NCBI GenBank assembly: GCA_900163555.1
Contig: FUHX01000058.1
Location: 1-34,376, forward strand
Length of the DNA: 34,376 bases
Origin: Actinomycetales bacterium JB111
GTDB taxonomy: Bacteria; Actinomycetota; Actinomycetes; Actinomycetales; Actinomycetaceae
Direction of reading: 5' to 3'
Shown: one piece after another, positions 1-8,344 of the stretch
Layout: every line of letters starts with the position of its first letter
Position numbering within the stretch: position 1 is the stretch's first letter
Notes under the pieces: generated by a model
What the model saw: the letters and a program-made list of their open reading frames with translations, nothing else
Told to the model about the DNA's origin: nothing
The model's database searches: none
Position numbers and translations under genes: made by a program

Positions 1-8
1 GCGGGCGC

Positions 9-33
9 CCCCGCCCCCGTGACGGGTGCGGGG
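9..33 (-). terminator. Possible terminator of the dehydrogenase operon
   Basis: An inverted repeat (left arm 9-20, right arm 22-33, 12 positions with one mismatch) lies 38 nt beyond the stop codon of the leftward dehydrogenase gene. There is no T-tract, as is common for actinobacterial terminators. Position supports a terminator role; the assignment is inference. Confidence 0.4.
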
Positions 34-71
34 CCGACCGCCGTTCGCGCGCGGCGCAGGCCGCGCCGGTG

Positions 72-1109
72 TCAGGCGCTGACGGAGATCTTGATGCCCT
101 CGCCGCTGGCGGAGAACTCGATCGCCTCCACGACGTCGTCGAGCGTGAACTCGTGCGTGACGAGCGAGGCCACGTCGATCGCGCCGCTCGCGATGAGCTT
201 CAGCGCGCGCTCGTGGTCCACACGGGTGGAGTTCGACGCGCCGGTCACGGTGATCTCGCCGTAGTGGATGAGGTTCGGGTCGATCTCGGCGATGCCGTCC
301 TTCGGGAACCCGGCGAACGCGTTGACCCGGCCGCGCTTGCGCACGACGCCGAGGGCCTGGGCGAACAGGGCGGGCATTCCGATCGCGACGATCGCCAGGT
401 CCGCGCCGAGCCCGTCGGTCAGACCGAGCACGAACTCGCGCAGGTCCGTGGCCGTCGGGTCGACCGTGTGGGTCGCGCCGAGCTTCTCGGCCACCTCACG
501 GCGGGAGGCCGAGGGGTCGGAGACGATGACCGTGGTGGCGCCCGCGAGGCGGACGACCTGGGCGTGCAGCAGGCCGATCGGCCCCGCGCCGAGGATCACG
601 ACGGTCTCGCCGGCGTTGACGCCGTAGCTGTCCGATGCGCCGAGCACGCAGCTCAGCGGCTCGGCGAGCGCGATCGACGAGAACGGGACCGACGAGGGAA
701 CCTTGCCGACGCCGCCGCGGGAGATCGCGGAGGCCGGGATCTCGATGTACTCCGCCAGGCCGCCGTTGAGGCGGTAGCCGAAGATCTCGGAGTCGGAGCA
801 CAGGTTCTCGCGGCCACGACGGCAGTAGGCGCACCGGCCGCAGGGAACGGTCGGCAGCAGGCCGATCCGGTCGCCCTCGGCGTACCCGACCGTGCCGGCG
901 CCGACCTCGACGACCTCGCCGGCGATCTCGTGACCGAGCACGACGCCGACGTCGATGCCCGCCGACTTCTCACCGCGCAGGATGCGCAGGTCCGTGCCGC
1001 ACACGGTGTTCGCGCCGACCCGCAGGAGCAGTCCCCCGTCGGGAGCGGTCGGCGTGGGGATCTCCTTGAGCTCGAGGACGCCCGGTCCTCCGAAGACTGC
1101 CGCCCGCAT
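72..1109 (-). CDS. Zinc-dependent medium-chain alcohol/polyol dehydrogenase
   Basis: This 345-residue protein belongs to the zinc-dependent medium-chain dehydrogenase family (sorbitol/threonine dehydrogenase type), which oxidises an alcohol or polyol to a ketone with NAD(P)+. Catalytic zinc ligands are visible as C37 (followed by GTD), H60-E61 and E150. Four cysteines at 90, 93, 96 and 104 form the structural zinc lobe. The Rossmann motif GAGPIG is at 174-179. The start MRAAVFGGPG is chosen because its ATG shares one base with the TGA of the upstream aldolase gene (TGATG), implying translational coupling. It is the last gene of a leftward catabolic set with an aldolase and, beyond a 76-nt gap, an aldo/keto reductase. 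Substrate cannot be read from sequence; a polyol or sugar is likely from context. Family assignment is firm. Confidence 0.93.
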   Translation of the reverse strand: MRAAVFGGPGVLELKEIPTPTAPDGGLLLRVGANTVCGTDLRILRGEKSAGIDVGVVLGHEIAGEVVEVGAGTVGYAEGDRIGLLPTVPCGRCAYCRRGRENLCSDSEIFGYRLNGGLAEYIEIPASAISRGGVGKVPSSVPFSSIALAEPLSCVLGASDSYGVNAGETVVILGAGPIGLLHAQVVRLAGATTVIVSDPSASRREVAEKLGATHTVDPTATDLREFVLGLTDGLGADLAIVAIGMPALFAQALGVVRKRGRVNAFAGFPKDGIAEIDPNLIHYGEITVTGASNSTRVDHERALKLIASGAIDVASLVTHEFTLDDVVEAIEFSASGEGIKISVSA

Positions 1110-1903
1110 CACTCGGCGCTCACAGAGTGCGTGATACCGCCGAGGGTCGCGAGGCGTTCGGAGAGGTCGCCGGCCAGCCAGACGTTGCGGCCGAAGATGA
1201 GGCCCCGCGCCCCGGACGAGATGGCGTCCGAGGCGGCTGCGGCCACCTCGTCGTCGCCACCCGGCGCGCCACCGAGCGTGAGGACCGGGATGTTGCCGAC
1301 CTCCTCGATGATCGTGCGCTGGGCCTCGACGTCGCCGACGTACTCGGTCTTGATCGCGTCGGCGCCGACCTCGGCGGCGATGCGGCAGATCTGGCGCAGG
1401 CGCTCGGGGTCCTTCTGGTCCTCGTTGCGCAGGCCCCACAGCGTGGCCTCGACGATGACCGGCAGGCCGACCTCGTGGGCGCGGTCGATGGTGGCGGAGA
1501 TCGTGGCGACGTTGTCCGCGAACATGTGGTCCGCCTCGGGGCGGCCGATGAGGTAGACGCACAGGGCGTCCGCGCCGAGCGCGAGAGCGTCGGCCGGGTC
1601 GATGAGGGGGCGGTAGGCCTCGCCGGCCTCCGCCTTCATCTCCGGGTCGATCGTCGTCCAGTCGGCGCGCAGGATCGCCGCCGGTGCGCCGCGGTGCGCG
1701 AAGACGTGGGACGCCTGGGCGAGCATGCCCTTGTTGAGGAGGATCGCGTCGGGGCCGCCGGCGGCGATCCGCTCGAGCAACGTGACCGGGTTCCCGGTGC
1801 CGTTCGGGAGCTTCAGGGCCTGTCCGTGGTCGAAGGCGACCGTGAACGAACGTCCGGTCTCCTTGGCGAACAGGCGGCCGAGTCGGATGTCGACTCCGCT
1901 CAT
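1109..1903 (-). CDS. Class I aldolase, DeoC/FbaB/LsrF-like
   Basis: This 264-residue protein resembles the class I aldolase family that includes archaeal-type fructose-bisphosphate aldolase FbaB/DhnA, LsrF and related sugar-phosphate lyases. These TIM-barrel enzymes form a Schiff base with a lysine. K185 in the segment DAIKTEYVGD is the candidate Schiff-base lysine, and FDHG at 24-27 matches the family's first-strand motif. The ATG at 1903 follows a clear ribosome binding site (GAAGGAGAA), which decides the start. The stop overlaps the dehydrogenase start by one base. With the neighbouring dehydrogenase, reductase and FGGY kinase it most likely cleaves a ketose phosphate made by the kinase. 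The exact substrate is not determinable; tagatose-, fuculose- or tetrulose-type phosphates are all possible. Confidence 0.88.
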   Translation of the reverse strand: MSGVDIRLGRLFAKETGRSFTVAFDHGQALKLPNGTGNPVTLLERIAAGGPDAILLNKGMLAQASHVFAHRGAPAAILRADWTTIDPEMKAEAGEAYRPLIDPADALALGADALCVYLIGRPEADHMFADNVATISATIDRAHEVGLPVIVEATLWGLRNEDQKDPERLRQICRIAAEVGADAIKTEYVGDVEAQRTIIEEVGNIPVLTLGGAPGGDDEVAAAASDAISSGARGLIFGRNVWLAGDLSERLATLGGITHSVSAE

Positions 1904-1979
1904 GGGTGTTCTCCTTCTTCCGTTGGTCGTGCTGGATCTTTGACGCACCGACTCCACGGCCGAGCGCCGGGAACGGGTG

Positions 1980-2807
1980 CTAGAACTCTTCCTCGGTGGC
2001 CGGGTCCTTGCCGAGCGAGACGGTCGGCATCGCGTCGATGCGCGCGACCTGCTCCGCGCTGAGCTCGATGTCCGGCGCGGCCAGGTTGGCGCGCTGTCGC
2101 GCCGCGTTCGCCGACTTCGCGATCGTGCTCACGCCCTTGCCGACGGCCCACGACAGGGCGACCTCGACGGGGCTCACGCCGACCTCGGCGGCGATCGCGT
2201 CGAGCGTCCCGTCGTCCATCGTCCCCTTGCCGCGGCCGGCGACGCCCCAGGCCTGCGTGACGATGCCGTGCTCGGCGTCGTACGCGCGGATGTCGTCCTG
2301 CGGCCAGCCCGGGTGCAGCTCGACCTGGTTGATCTCGGGGTACTCGCCGAAGCGGTCGTGGATCGCGTCGAGGTGCTCGGGAAGGAAGTTCGAGACCGCG
2401 ATCGCCCGGATGAGCCCCTCGGCCCGCAGGTCCATGAGGACCTCGTAGGAGTCGAGGTACAGGCCGACTCGCGGGTTCGGCCAGTGGATGTAGTACAGGT
2501 CGACGTGGTCCAGCCCGAGGCTGGTCAGGGTCGTCATGAACGAGCGGCGGGTCTGGCCCTTGCCGTGGTCGCCGCCGCGGAGCTTCGAGGCGACGAGAAC
2601 ATCACCACGGTCGAGGCCGGACGCGCGCACACCTTCTCCCACGGCATGCTCGTTGTGGTACCGCTGCGCGGTGTCGACGAGTCGATAGCCCTGCTGGATG
2701 GCGCCGGCGACGGCGTCCGTCGCCTCGGCCCCCTCCATCTGCCAGGTACCGAGCGCAACCGCCGGAATCGCAATTCCTGAGCGGGTGACGAAGACGGGTC
2801 GGGACAC
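1980..2807 (-). CDS. Aldo/keto reductase
   Basis: This 275-residue NADPH-dependent aldo/keto reductase has the complete catalytic tetrad D45, Y50, K75 and H108 (context YYIHWP). Length and the GTWQ and IKxxR-like segments are typical of the family, which reduces aldehydes and ketones including aldoses and 2,5-diketogluconate. Translation begins at a GTG preceded by GAGGTGAA. The gene is first in the leftward direction from the divergent promoter region shared with the FGGY kinase. The 76-nt gap to the aldolase gene leaves open whether the three leftward genes form one transcript. Its role in the cassette is probably interconversion of a sugar and a polyol, or detoxification of an aldehyde released by the aldolase (inference). 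Confidence 0.92.
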   Translation of the reverse strand: MSRPVFVTRSGIAIPAVALGTWQMEGAEATDAVAGAIQQGYRLVDTAQRYHNEHAVGEGVRASGLDRGDVLVASKLRGGDHGKGQTRRSFMTTLTSLGLDHVDLYYIHWPNPRVGLYLDSYEVLMDLRAEGLIRAIAVSNFLPEHLDAIHDRFGEYPEINQVELHPGWPQDDIRAYDAEHGIVTQAWGVAGRGKGTMDDGTLDAIAAEVGVSPVEVALSWAVGKGVSTIAKSANAARQRANLAAPDIELSAEQVARIDAMPTVSLGKDPATEEEF

Positions 2808-2892
2808 GCTTCACCTCTTCGATGGGGGTCTGCTCGACGCGACCGGACATGCATCCGACCGTCGAAGGATCCCGATCAGACTAACACGGTGC

Positions 2893-2920
2893 ATTGTTGT
2901 TTTCACATTGTCTATTGTTG
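2893..2920 (-). promoter_or_regulatory. Candidate operator: 7-nt-phased ACAAT repeats
   Basis: Read leftward, four consecutive heptamers are CAACAAT, AGACAAT, GTGAAAA and CAACAAT. Three of the four end in ACAAT in exact 7-nt register. They lie in an A/T-rich patch within a 72% G+C genome, between the divergent reductase and kinase genes. A TAGTCT box (2878-2883) in the same direction would put the -35 region on the GTGAAAA unit. A further ATTGCG occurs at 2945-2950. This looks like a binding site for a multimeric repressor. No regulator gene is adjacent, so its family is unknown. Confidence 0.5.
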
Positions 2921-2963
2921 GTCTTGTCGTGGCCCAAGCGACACATTGCGTGGTCCGACCGCG

Positions 2964-2969
2964 TAGGGT
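2964..2969 (+). promoter_or_regulatory. Possible -10 box for the FGGY kinase
   Basis: TAGGGT fits the actinobacterial TANNNT -10 pattern and lies 77 nt before the kinase ATG, in the only plausible promoter region for that gene. No good -35 is seen. The stretch where it would lie overlaps the extra ATTGC copy at 2945, which could allow repression in this direction too. Confidence 0.3.
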
Positions 2970-3046
2970 CATCACACTGCTTCGGCGCCCGTGCGGCGCC
3001 TGCGCACCCACCGCTTCAGCGCCCGAATCCTCGAGGGAGAGAGAAC

Positions 3047-4606
3047 ATGAGCAAGCGCCCCGACGGCCCCTACGTGATGGGGATCGACTTCGGCACGGAG
3101 AGCTGCCGAGCCGCGATCTACAACATGGTCGGCGATCCGGTGTACTTCCACGCGACCCCCTACAAGACGACGTACCCCCGTCCCGGCTGGGCCGAGCAGT
3201 CGGAGGAGGACTGGTGGAACGCCCTCAAGGTCTCCGTCCGCGAGGTCCTCGACAAGACCGGCCTCACGGGCGCGGACATCTCCGGCATCGGCTACGACGC
3301 CACCTCGATGACCGTCGTCGCGATCGACGACAAGGGCCGCGCGATGCGCCCGGCGATCATGTGGATGGACGTCCGCGCGGTCGAGCAGGCGGGTCGCGGT
3401 GACAAGTCGACCTCGAAGGCCCGCCGCTACAACGGTGGCGGCACCTCGCCGTCGTCGGCCGAGTGGTACCCCTTCAAGGCGGCCTGGCTCAAGGAGAACG
3501 AGCCGGACATCTTCGCAGGCGCCAAGTACATCGTGGACGCGGCCGACTGGCTCACGGCCCGCCTCACCGACCGTTACACGGTCAACATCAACTCCGCCTC
3601 GGCGCGCATGTACCACGACCGCGACCAGGGCGGCTGGCAGCCGGACCTCTACCGCGACATCGGCGTCGAGGAGGTCCTCGAGAAGATCCCCGAGGACGTT
3701 CTCGACCTCGGCGTCCCGGTCGGCGGGCTGTCCTCGACCGCCGCGGCGGACCTCGGCCTGAAGGAGGGCACGCCCGTCGCCCAGGGCTGCGTCGACGCCT
3801 TCGCCGGCCAGATCGGCCTCAACGTGGTGGCCCCGGGCAAGATGGCCCTCATCACCGGCTCCTCGCACGTGTTCCTCGGCCAGACCGACCAGCCGATCTC
3901 CGGAGAGGGCTTCTTCGGCGCGTACACGGACTCGGTCATGCCGGGCCAGTACACGGTCGAGGGTGGCCAGGTCTCCACCGGCTCGGTCGTCAAGTGGTTC
4001 CGCGACAACTTCGCCCCCCACCTGGCCGCCGAGGCCGAGTCCCGCGGGCTGTCGCACTACAACCTGCTCAACGAGTACGCCGCGAAGCTCCCGATCGGCT
4101 CCGAGGGACTCATCATCAACGAGTACTTCCAGGGCAACCGCACGCCGTACACCGACGGCCGCGCCCGCGGGGTGCTCACCGGCCTCACGCTGCACCACGG
4201 GCCCGCGCACTTCTACCGCGCGATCCTCGAGGGCGTCTGCTACGGCACCGAGCACATCGCGCGCAAGATGCGGGACGCCGGCCACAAGGTCGACGAGATC
4301 GTCTCGTGCGGCGGCGCGACCAACTCGGACTTCTGGATGCAGATGCATGCGGACGTCACGGGCACGCCGATCAAGCTGACCCAGGTCGGCGACGCGGTCG
4401 CCCTCGGCTCCTGCATCCTCGGTGCCGCCGGCGCCGGCCTGTTCGACTCGGTCGCCGAGGCGGCCGACAAGATGGTCCACACGGCGGACACCATCGAGCC
4501 GAACATGGACGCCCACGAGGAGTACCAGTTCTACGTGGACAAGTACATCGACACCTACCCGCGCGTGCGGGAGCCCATCCACGAGATGGTCGACCACCTG
4601 GCCTGA
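3047..4606 (+). CDS. FGGY-family carbohydrate kinase
   Basis: This 519-residue protein is an FGGY kinase, which phosphorylates a sugar or polyol with ATP. The first nucleotide-binding motif GIDFGTES (12-19) and the catalytic aspartate D250 in GCVDAFAGQIG are clear, and the glycine-rich segment SCGGATNSDFW marks the C-terminal ATPase half. The VDAF context around the aspartate is closer to ribulokinase-type members than to xylulokinase or glycerol kinase. ATG 3047 follows GAGGGAGAGA at good spacing. The gene is transcribed away from the reductase-aldolase-dehydrogenase set, and a strong hairpin follows its stop. The likely pathway is oxidation of a polyol, phosphorylation of the ketose, then aldol cleavage. 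The substrate is unresolved. Confidence 0.93.
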   Translation: MSKRPDGPYVMGIDFGTESCRAAIYNMVGDPVYFHATPYKTTYPRPGWAEQSEEDWWNALKVSVREVLDKTGLTGADISGIGYDATSMTVVAIDDKGRAMRPAIMWMDVRAVEQAGRGDKSTSKARRYNGGGTSPSSAEWYPFKAAWLKENEPDIFAGAKYIVDAADWLTARLTDRYTVNINSASARMYHDRDQGGWQPDLYRDIGVEEVLEKIPEDVLDLGVPVGGLSSTAAADLGLKEGTPVAQGCVDAFAGQIGLNVVAPGKMALITGSSHVFLGQTDQPISGEGFFGAYTDSVMPGQYTVEGGQVSTGSVVKWFRDNFAPHLAAEAESRGLSHYNLLNEYAAKLPIGSEGLIINEYFQGNRTPYTDGRARGVLTGLTLHHGPAHFYRAILEGVCYGTEHIARKMRDAGHKVDEIVSCGGATNSDFWMQMHADVTGTPIKLTQVGDAVALGSCILGAAGAGLFDSVAEAADKMVHTADTIEPNMDAHEEYQFYVDKYIDTYPRVREPIHEMVDHLA

Positions 4607-4618
4607 TCCAGGCCGGTC

Positions 4619-4668
4619 CACGCACGACGGCGGGGCCCACCTTCGGGTGGGCCCCGCCGTCGTGCGTG
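4619..4668. terminator. Terminator: 23-bp perfect stem with TTCG loop
   Basis: Arms 4619-4641 and 4646-4668 are perfectly complementary around a TTCG tetraloop. The structure starts 13 nt after the kinase stop and lies between convergent genes (kinase rightward, era leftward), so it can end transcription from both sides. There is no T-tract. Confidence 0.85.
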
Positions 4669-4670
4669 TG

Positions 4671-4691
4671 GTGACCGGCCACGCCGGTCAC
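4671..4691. terminator. Second hairpin at the kinase/era junction
   Basis: A perfect 9-bp stem (4671-4679 with 4683-4691, loop CAC) sits 2 nt from the 23-bp hairpin. It is probably an auxiliary terminator for the leftward era operon, whose last stop codon is at 4819. The rest of 4692-4818 shows nothing recognisable. Confidence 0.5.
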
Positions 4692-4818
4692 GGTCCCGGC
4701 GAGCAGTGCGTCCGCCGTCGCGGGGCAAGGACCGGGGCGGCGACCTGGCCCGGGAGCAGGACCAGGTTCAGGACCCAGTCCCGGCCAAGGCCACGGCGAG
4801 CACAGGGGCCCGTGCCGG

Positions 4819-5853
4819 TCAGAAGCCGAGGCGCCCCAGCTGCCGCGGGTCGCGCTGCCAGTCCTTCGCGACCCGCACGTGCAGGTCGAGGAAGACCTTC
4901 CGGCCCAGCTTCTCCTCGATCCCGGCGCGGGCCCGCGTGCCGACCTCGCGCAGCCGCGACCCGCCGCGGCCGATGACGATGGCCTTCTGGGAGTCGCGCT
5001 CGACGACCACGGAGACGTGGATGGCCAGGACGGGCGGACGGGTGTCGCCGTCGGCGCGGTCCCGCTCGACCATCTCGTCGACGACGACGGCCAGCGAGTG
5101 CGGCAGCTCGTCGCGCACGCCCTCGAGCGCGGCCTCGCGGACGAGCTCCGCGATCGTCACCTCGACCGACTCGTCGGTGTTGGCGCCGGTCGGGTACAGC
5201 GGCGGAGAGAGCGGCATGCGGGCGAGGAGGACGTCGGACAGCACGTCGATCTGCTCCCCCTTGACGGAGCTGACCGGCACGATCTCGGCGAAGTCGGCGA
5301 GCTGGGAGACGGACAGGAGCTTCTCCGCGAGCGTCTTGCGGCTGACCTTGTCCGTCTTCGTGACGATCGCGACGAGGTCCCCGCGCATGTCCGCCACCTC
5401 GGTGAGCAGGTGCCGGTCGCCGGGGCCGATCTTCTCGTCCGCCGGCAGGCACAGGGCGATGACGTCGACGCCGGAGAGCGTCTCGCGGACGACGTCGTTC
5501 AGCCGCTCCCCCAGCAGCGTGCGTGGCCGGTGCATGCCCGGGGTGTCGACGAGCACGATCTGGCCGTCGGGTCGGTGGACGATGCCGCGCACCGCGCGAC
5601 GGGTCGTCTGCGGGCGGTCCGACGTGATGGCGATCTTCTCGCCGACAAGCGCGTTCGTCAGCGTGGACTTGCCCGTGTTCGGGCGACCGACGAGCGCGGC
5701 GAAGCCCGCGCGGAAGTCCTCCGGCCAGTCCTCGACCAGGTGCCCGAGGTCGACGCCCGCCAGGGCGTTCGTGTCCTCGTCCAGCTCGACGCCGGACCCG
5801 GCCTCGCCCGGGAAGGCGGGGAATCCGCCGTCGGGGGTGGTGGGTTCGCCCAT
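4819..5853 (-). CDS. era: GTPase Era
   Basis: Era is a membrane-associated GTPase that binds the 3' end of 16S rRNA and acts in 30S subunit maturation. The 344-residue protein has G1 GRPNTGKST (56-64), G3 DTPG, G4 as TKTD instead of the more usual NKxD, and G5 SSVK. A C-terminal KH domain carries IGRGGSRLREVG. It is longer than the roughly 300-residue norm because of an acidic N-terminal extension of about 48 residues before the G domain. The ATG lies 3 nt after the ybeY stop, so the two are co-translated. It is the last gene of the hrcA-dnaJ-rsmE-phoH-ybeY-era operon. An internal start cannot be excluded, but no better ribosome binding site was seen. Confidence 0.96.
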   Translation of the reverse strand: MGEPTTPDGGFPAFPGEAGSGVELDEDTNALAGVDLGHLVEDWPEDFRAGFAALVGRPNTGKSTLTNALVGEKIAITSDRPQTTRRAVRGIVHRPDGQIVLVDTPGMHRPRTLLGERLNDVVRETLSGVDVIALCLPADEKIGPGDRHLLTEVADMRGDLVAIVTKTDKVSRKTLAEKLLSVSQLADFAEIVPVSSVKGEQIDVLSDVLLARMPLSPPLYPTGANTDESVEVTIAELVREAALEGVRDELPHSLAVVVDEMVERDRADGDTRPPVLAIHVSVVVERDSQKAIVIGRGGSRLREVGTRARAGIEEKLGRKVFLDLHVRVAKDWQRDPRQLGRLGF

Positions 5854-5856
5854 CGT

Positions 5857-6308
5857 TCAGCGCCCCGCGAGGAAGGTGAGCAGGAGGCGGCGCTGGAGGG
5901 AGAACATCTCCTTCTCCTCCTCCGGCTCGGCGTGGTCGTAGCCGAGGAGGTGGAGGATGCCGTGGACGGTGAGCAGGCCGAGCTCCTCGGCGGTGGAGTG
6001 GCCGGCCGTGCGTGCCTGCGTGGCGGCGACAGTCGGGCAGAGGACGACGTCGCCGAGCGTGCCCTCGGCGGACGTGCCGCCCTCGGGCCCGGGCCGCAGC
6101 TCGTCCATCGGGAACGACAGCACGTCCGTGGGGCCGGGCTCGTCCATCCACCTCACGTGGAGGTCGGACATGACGTCCTCGTCCACGAGCAGGATCGACA
6201 GCTCGGCCTGGGGGTGGACGCGCATCTCCTGCAGCACGTAGCCGGCGAGGGCGGACAGCTCCTCGACGTCGGTACCGGGGACGCCGGACTCGTCGTTGAC
6301 CTCGATGC

Positions 6309-6312
<4 letters not shown>
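5857..6312 (-). CDS. ybeY: Endoribonuclease YbeY
   Basis: YbeY is a metal-dependent endoribonuclease needed for 16S rRNA 3'-end maturation and late 30S quality control. The 151-residue protein has the signature [11 protein letters not shown], giving zinc ligands H117, H121 and H127. The DVLSFPMDE segment (63-71) and GDVV (88-91) are also typical. The ATG at 6312 overlaps the phoH stop as ATGA, fixing the start and implying coupling. Upstream in-frame codons belong to the phoH region in another frame. Neighbours phoH and era are its usual actinobacterial partners. Confidence 0.96.
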
Positions 6313-7379
<1,067 letters not shown>

Positions 7380-7485
7380 GGGTGCGGGACTGGCCCCGCG
7401 TCCTCCTGGAGGCAGATCGGTGCGTGCGCGCAGCAGTCTATCGGCGGCGCGGCCCGCCGGGGCGAGGGATTTGTCCGCCTCCCGC

Positions 7486-8340
7486 TCACCAGCGGCCCAG
7501 CCGGACGCTGAGCGCGGCGATCGCGGCGGGCCCCGCGCTGGAGGAGCGCAGGACGTGGCGACCCAGCCGGACGAGGGCCGCGCCCGCCCCGACGAGGCGG
7601 TCGGACTCCTCGGCGCCGATGCCGCCCTCCGGCCCGACGACGATCCACACCTCGAGGGGTCCCTCGCCGGAGGTGGGGTCGCCCGTTGCGGGGCGGGTAG
7701 CGGGGTCGGTGGTGACGGACCTTCCCGCGGCCGGGTCGCCGTCGGCGGGTTCCGCCGTTCCGGTCGAGAGCGGGACGGACGTGATCGGCTCGGTCGCCTC
7801 CTCGTGCAGCACGAGGACCCGCGCGCCGGCATCCGTGGCGGCCCTCGCCGCCTCGACGAGCCGGCCGGTCGTGCGGACGTCCTCGATACCGGGGACGAAC
7901 GCGCGGCGGGACTGCTTGGCGGCGCCTGCGGCGATGGCCGCCCAGCGGGCGCGCCCCTTCGCGGCCTTCGCGTCCCACCGGGAGACGGAGCGGTCGGCCT
8001 GCCACGGGATCACGCGGTCGACGCCGAGCTCGGTGGACTGCTCGACCGCGCCCTCGTCGCGGCCACCCTTGGCGAGGGCCTGGATGAGGACGAGCGCGGG
8101 AACCGGCTCGGGCTCGTCGTCGACGGCGATGACCGAGACGGTCAGCCGCGCGGGATCCACGCCCGTGACGGTGCCCGTCACGCGGCGCCCCGCGCCGTCG
8201 ACGAGGTCGATCTCCTCCCCCGCCCGGATGCGCCGCACGGTCGCGGCGTGCCGGGCCTCGGTGCCGCCGATGCCCGCCTCGCCGCCCTCGCGGGCGTCGA
8301 GCAGGTCGGAGGGCTCCGCGAGGAAGACCGGCCGGGTCAT
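7486..8340 (-). CDS. rsmE: 16S rRNA (uracil1498-N3)-methyltransferase RsmE
   Basis: RsmE is a SPOUT-class enzyme that methylates N3 of U1498 of 16S rRNA using S-adenosylmethionine. The knot motifs are present: GPEGGI (236-241), then LGRHVLRSSSAGPAAI near the C-terminus. An N-terminal PUA-like domain covers about 1-75. At 284 residues it is longer than the roughly 245-residue norm because of a Thr/Pro/Ala/Asp/Gly-rich segment at about 190-227, just before the GPEGGI strand. The ATG lies 4 nt after the dnaJ stop without a clear ribosome binding site, suggesting re-initiation. It is third in the hrcA operon. Confidence 0.94.
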   Translation of the reverse strand: MTRPVFLAEPSDLLDAREGGEAGIGGTEARHAATVRRIRAGEEIDLVDGAGRRVTGTVTGVDPARLTVSVIAVDDEPEPVPALVLIQALAKGGRDEGAVEQSTELGVDRVIPWQADRSVSRWDAKAAKGRARWAAIAAGAAKQSRRAFVPGIEDVRTTGRLVEAARAATDAGARVLVLHEEATEPITSVPLSTGTAEPADGDPAAGRSVTTDPATRPATGDPTSGEGPLEVWIVVGPEGGIGAEESDRLVGAGAALVRLGRHVLRSSSAGPAAIAALSVRLGRW

Positions 8341-8344
8341 CGGC

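Noticed and set aside
69-1556. Plus-strand frame of 495 codons opposite the dehydrogenase and aldolase genes
   Set aside because: Both minus-strand genes have complete catalytic motifs and coupled starts; the opposite frame has none.
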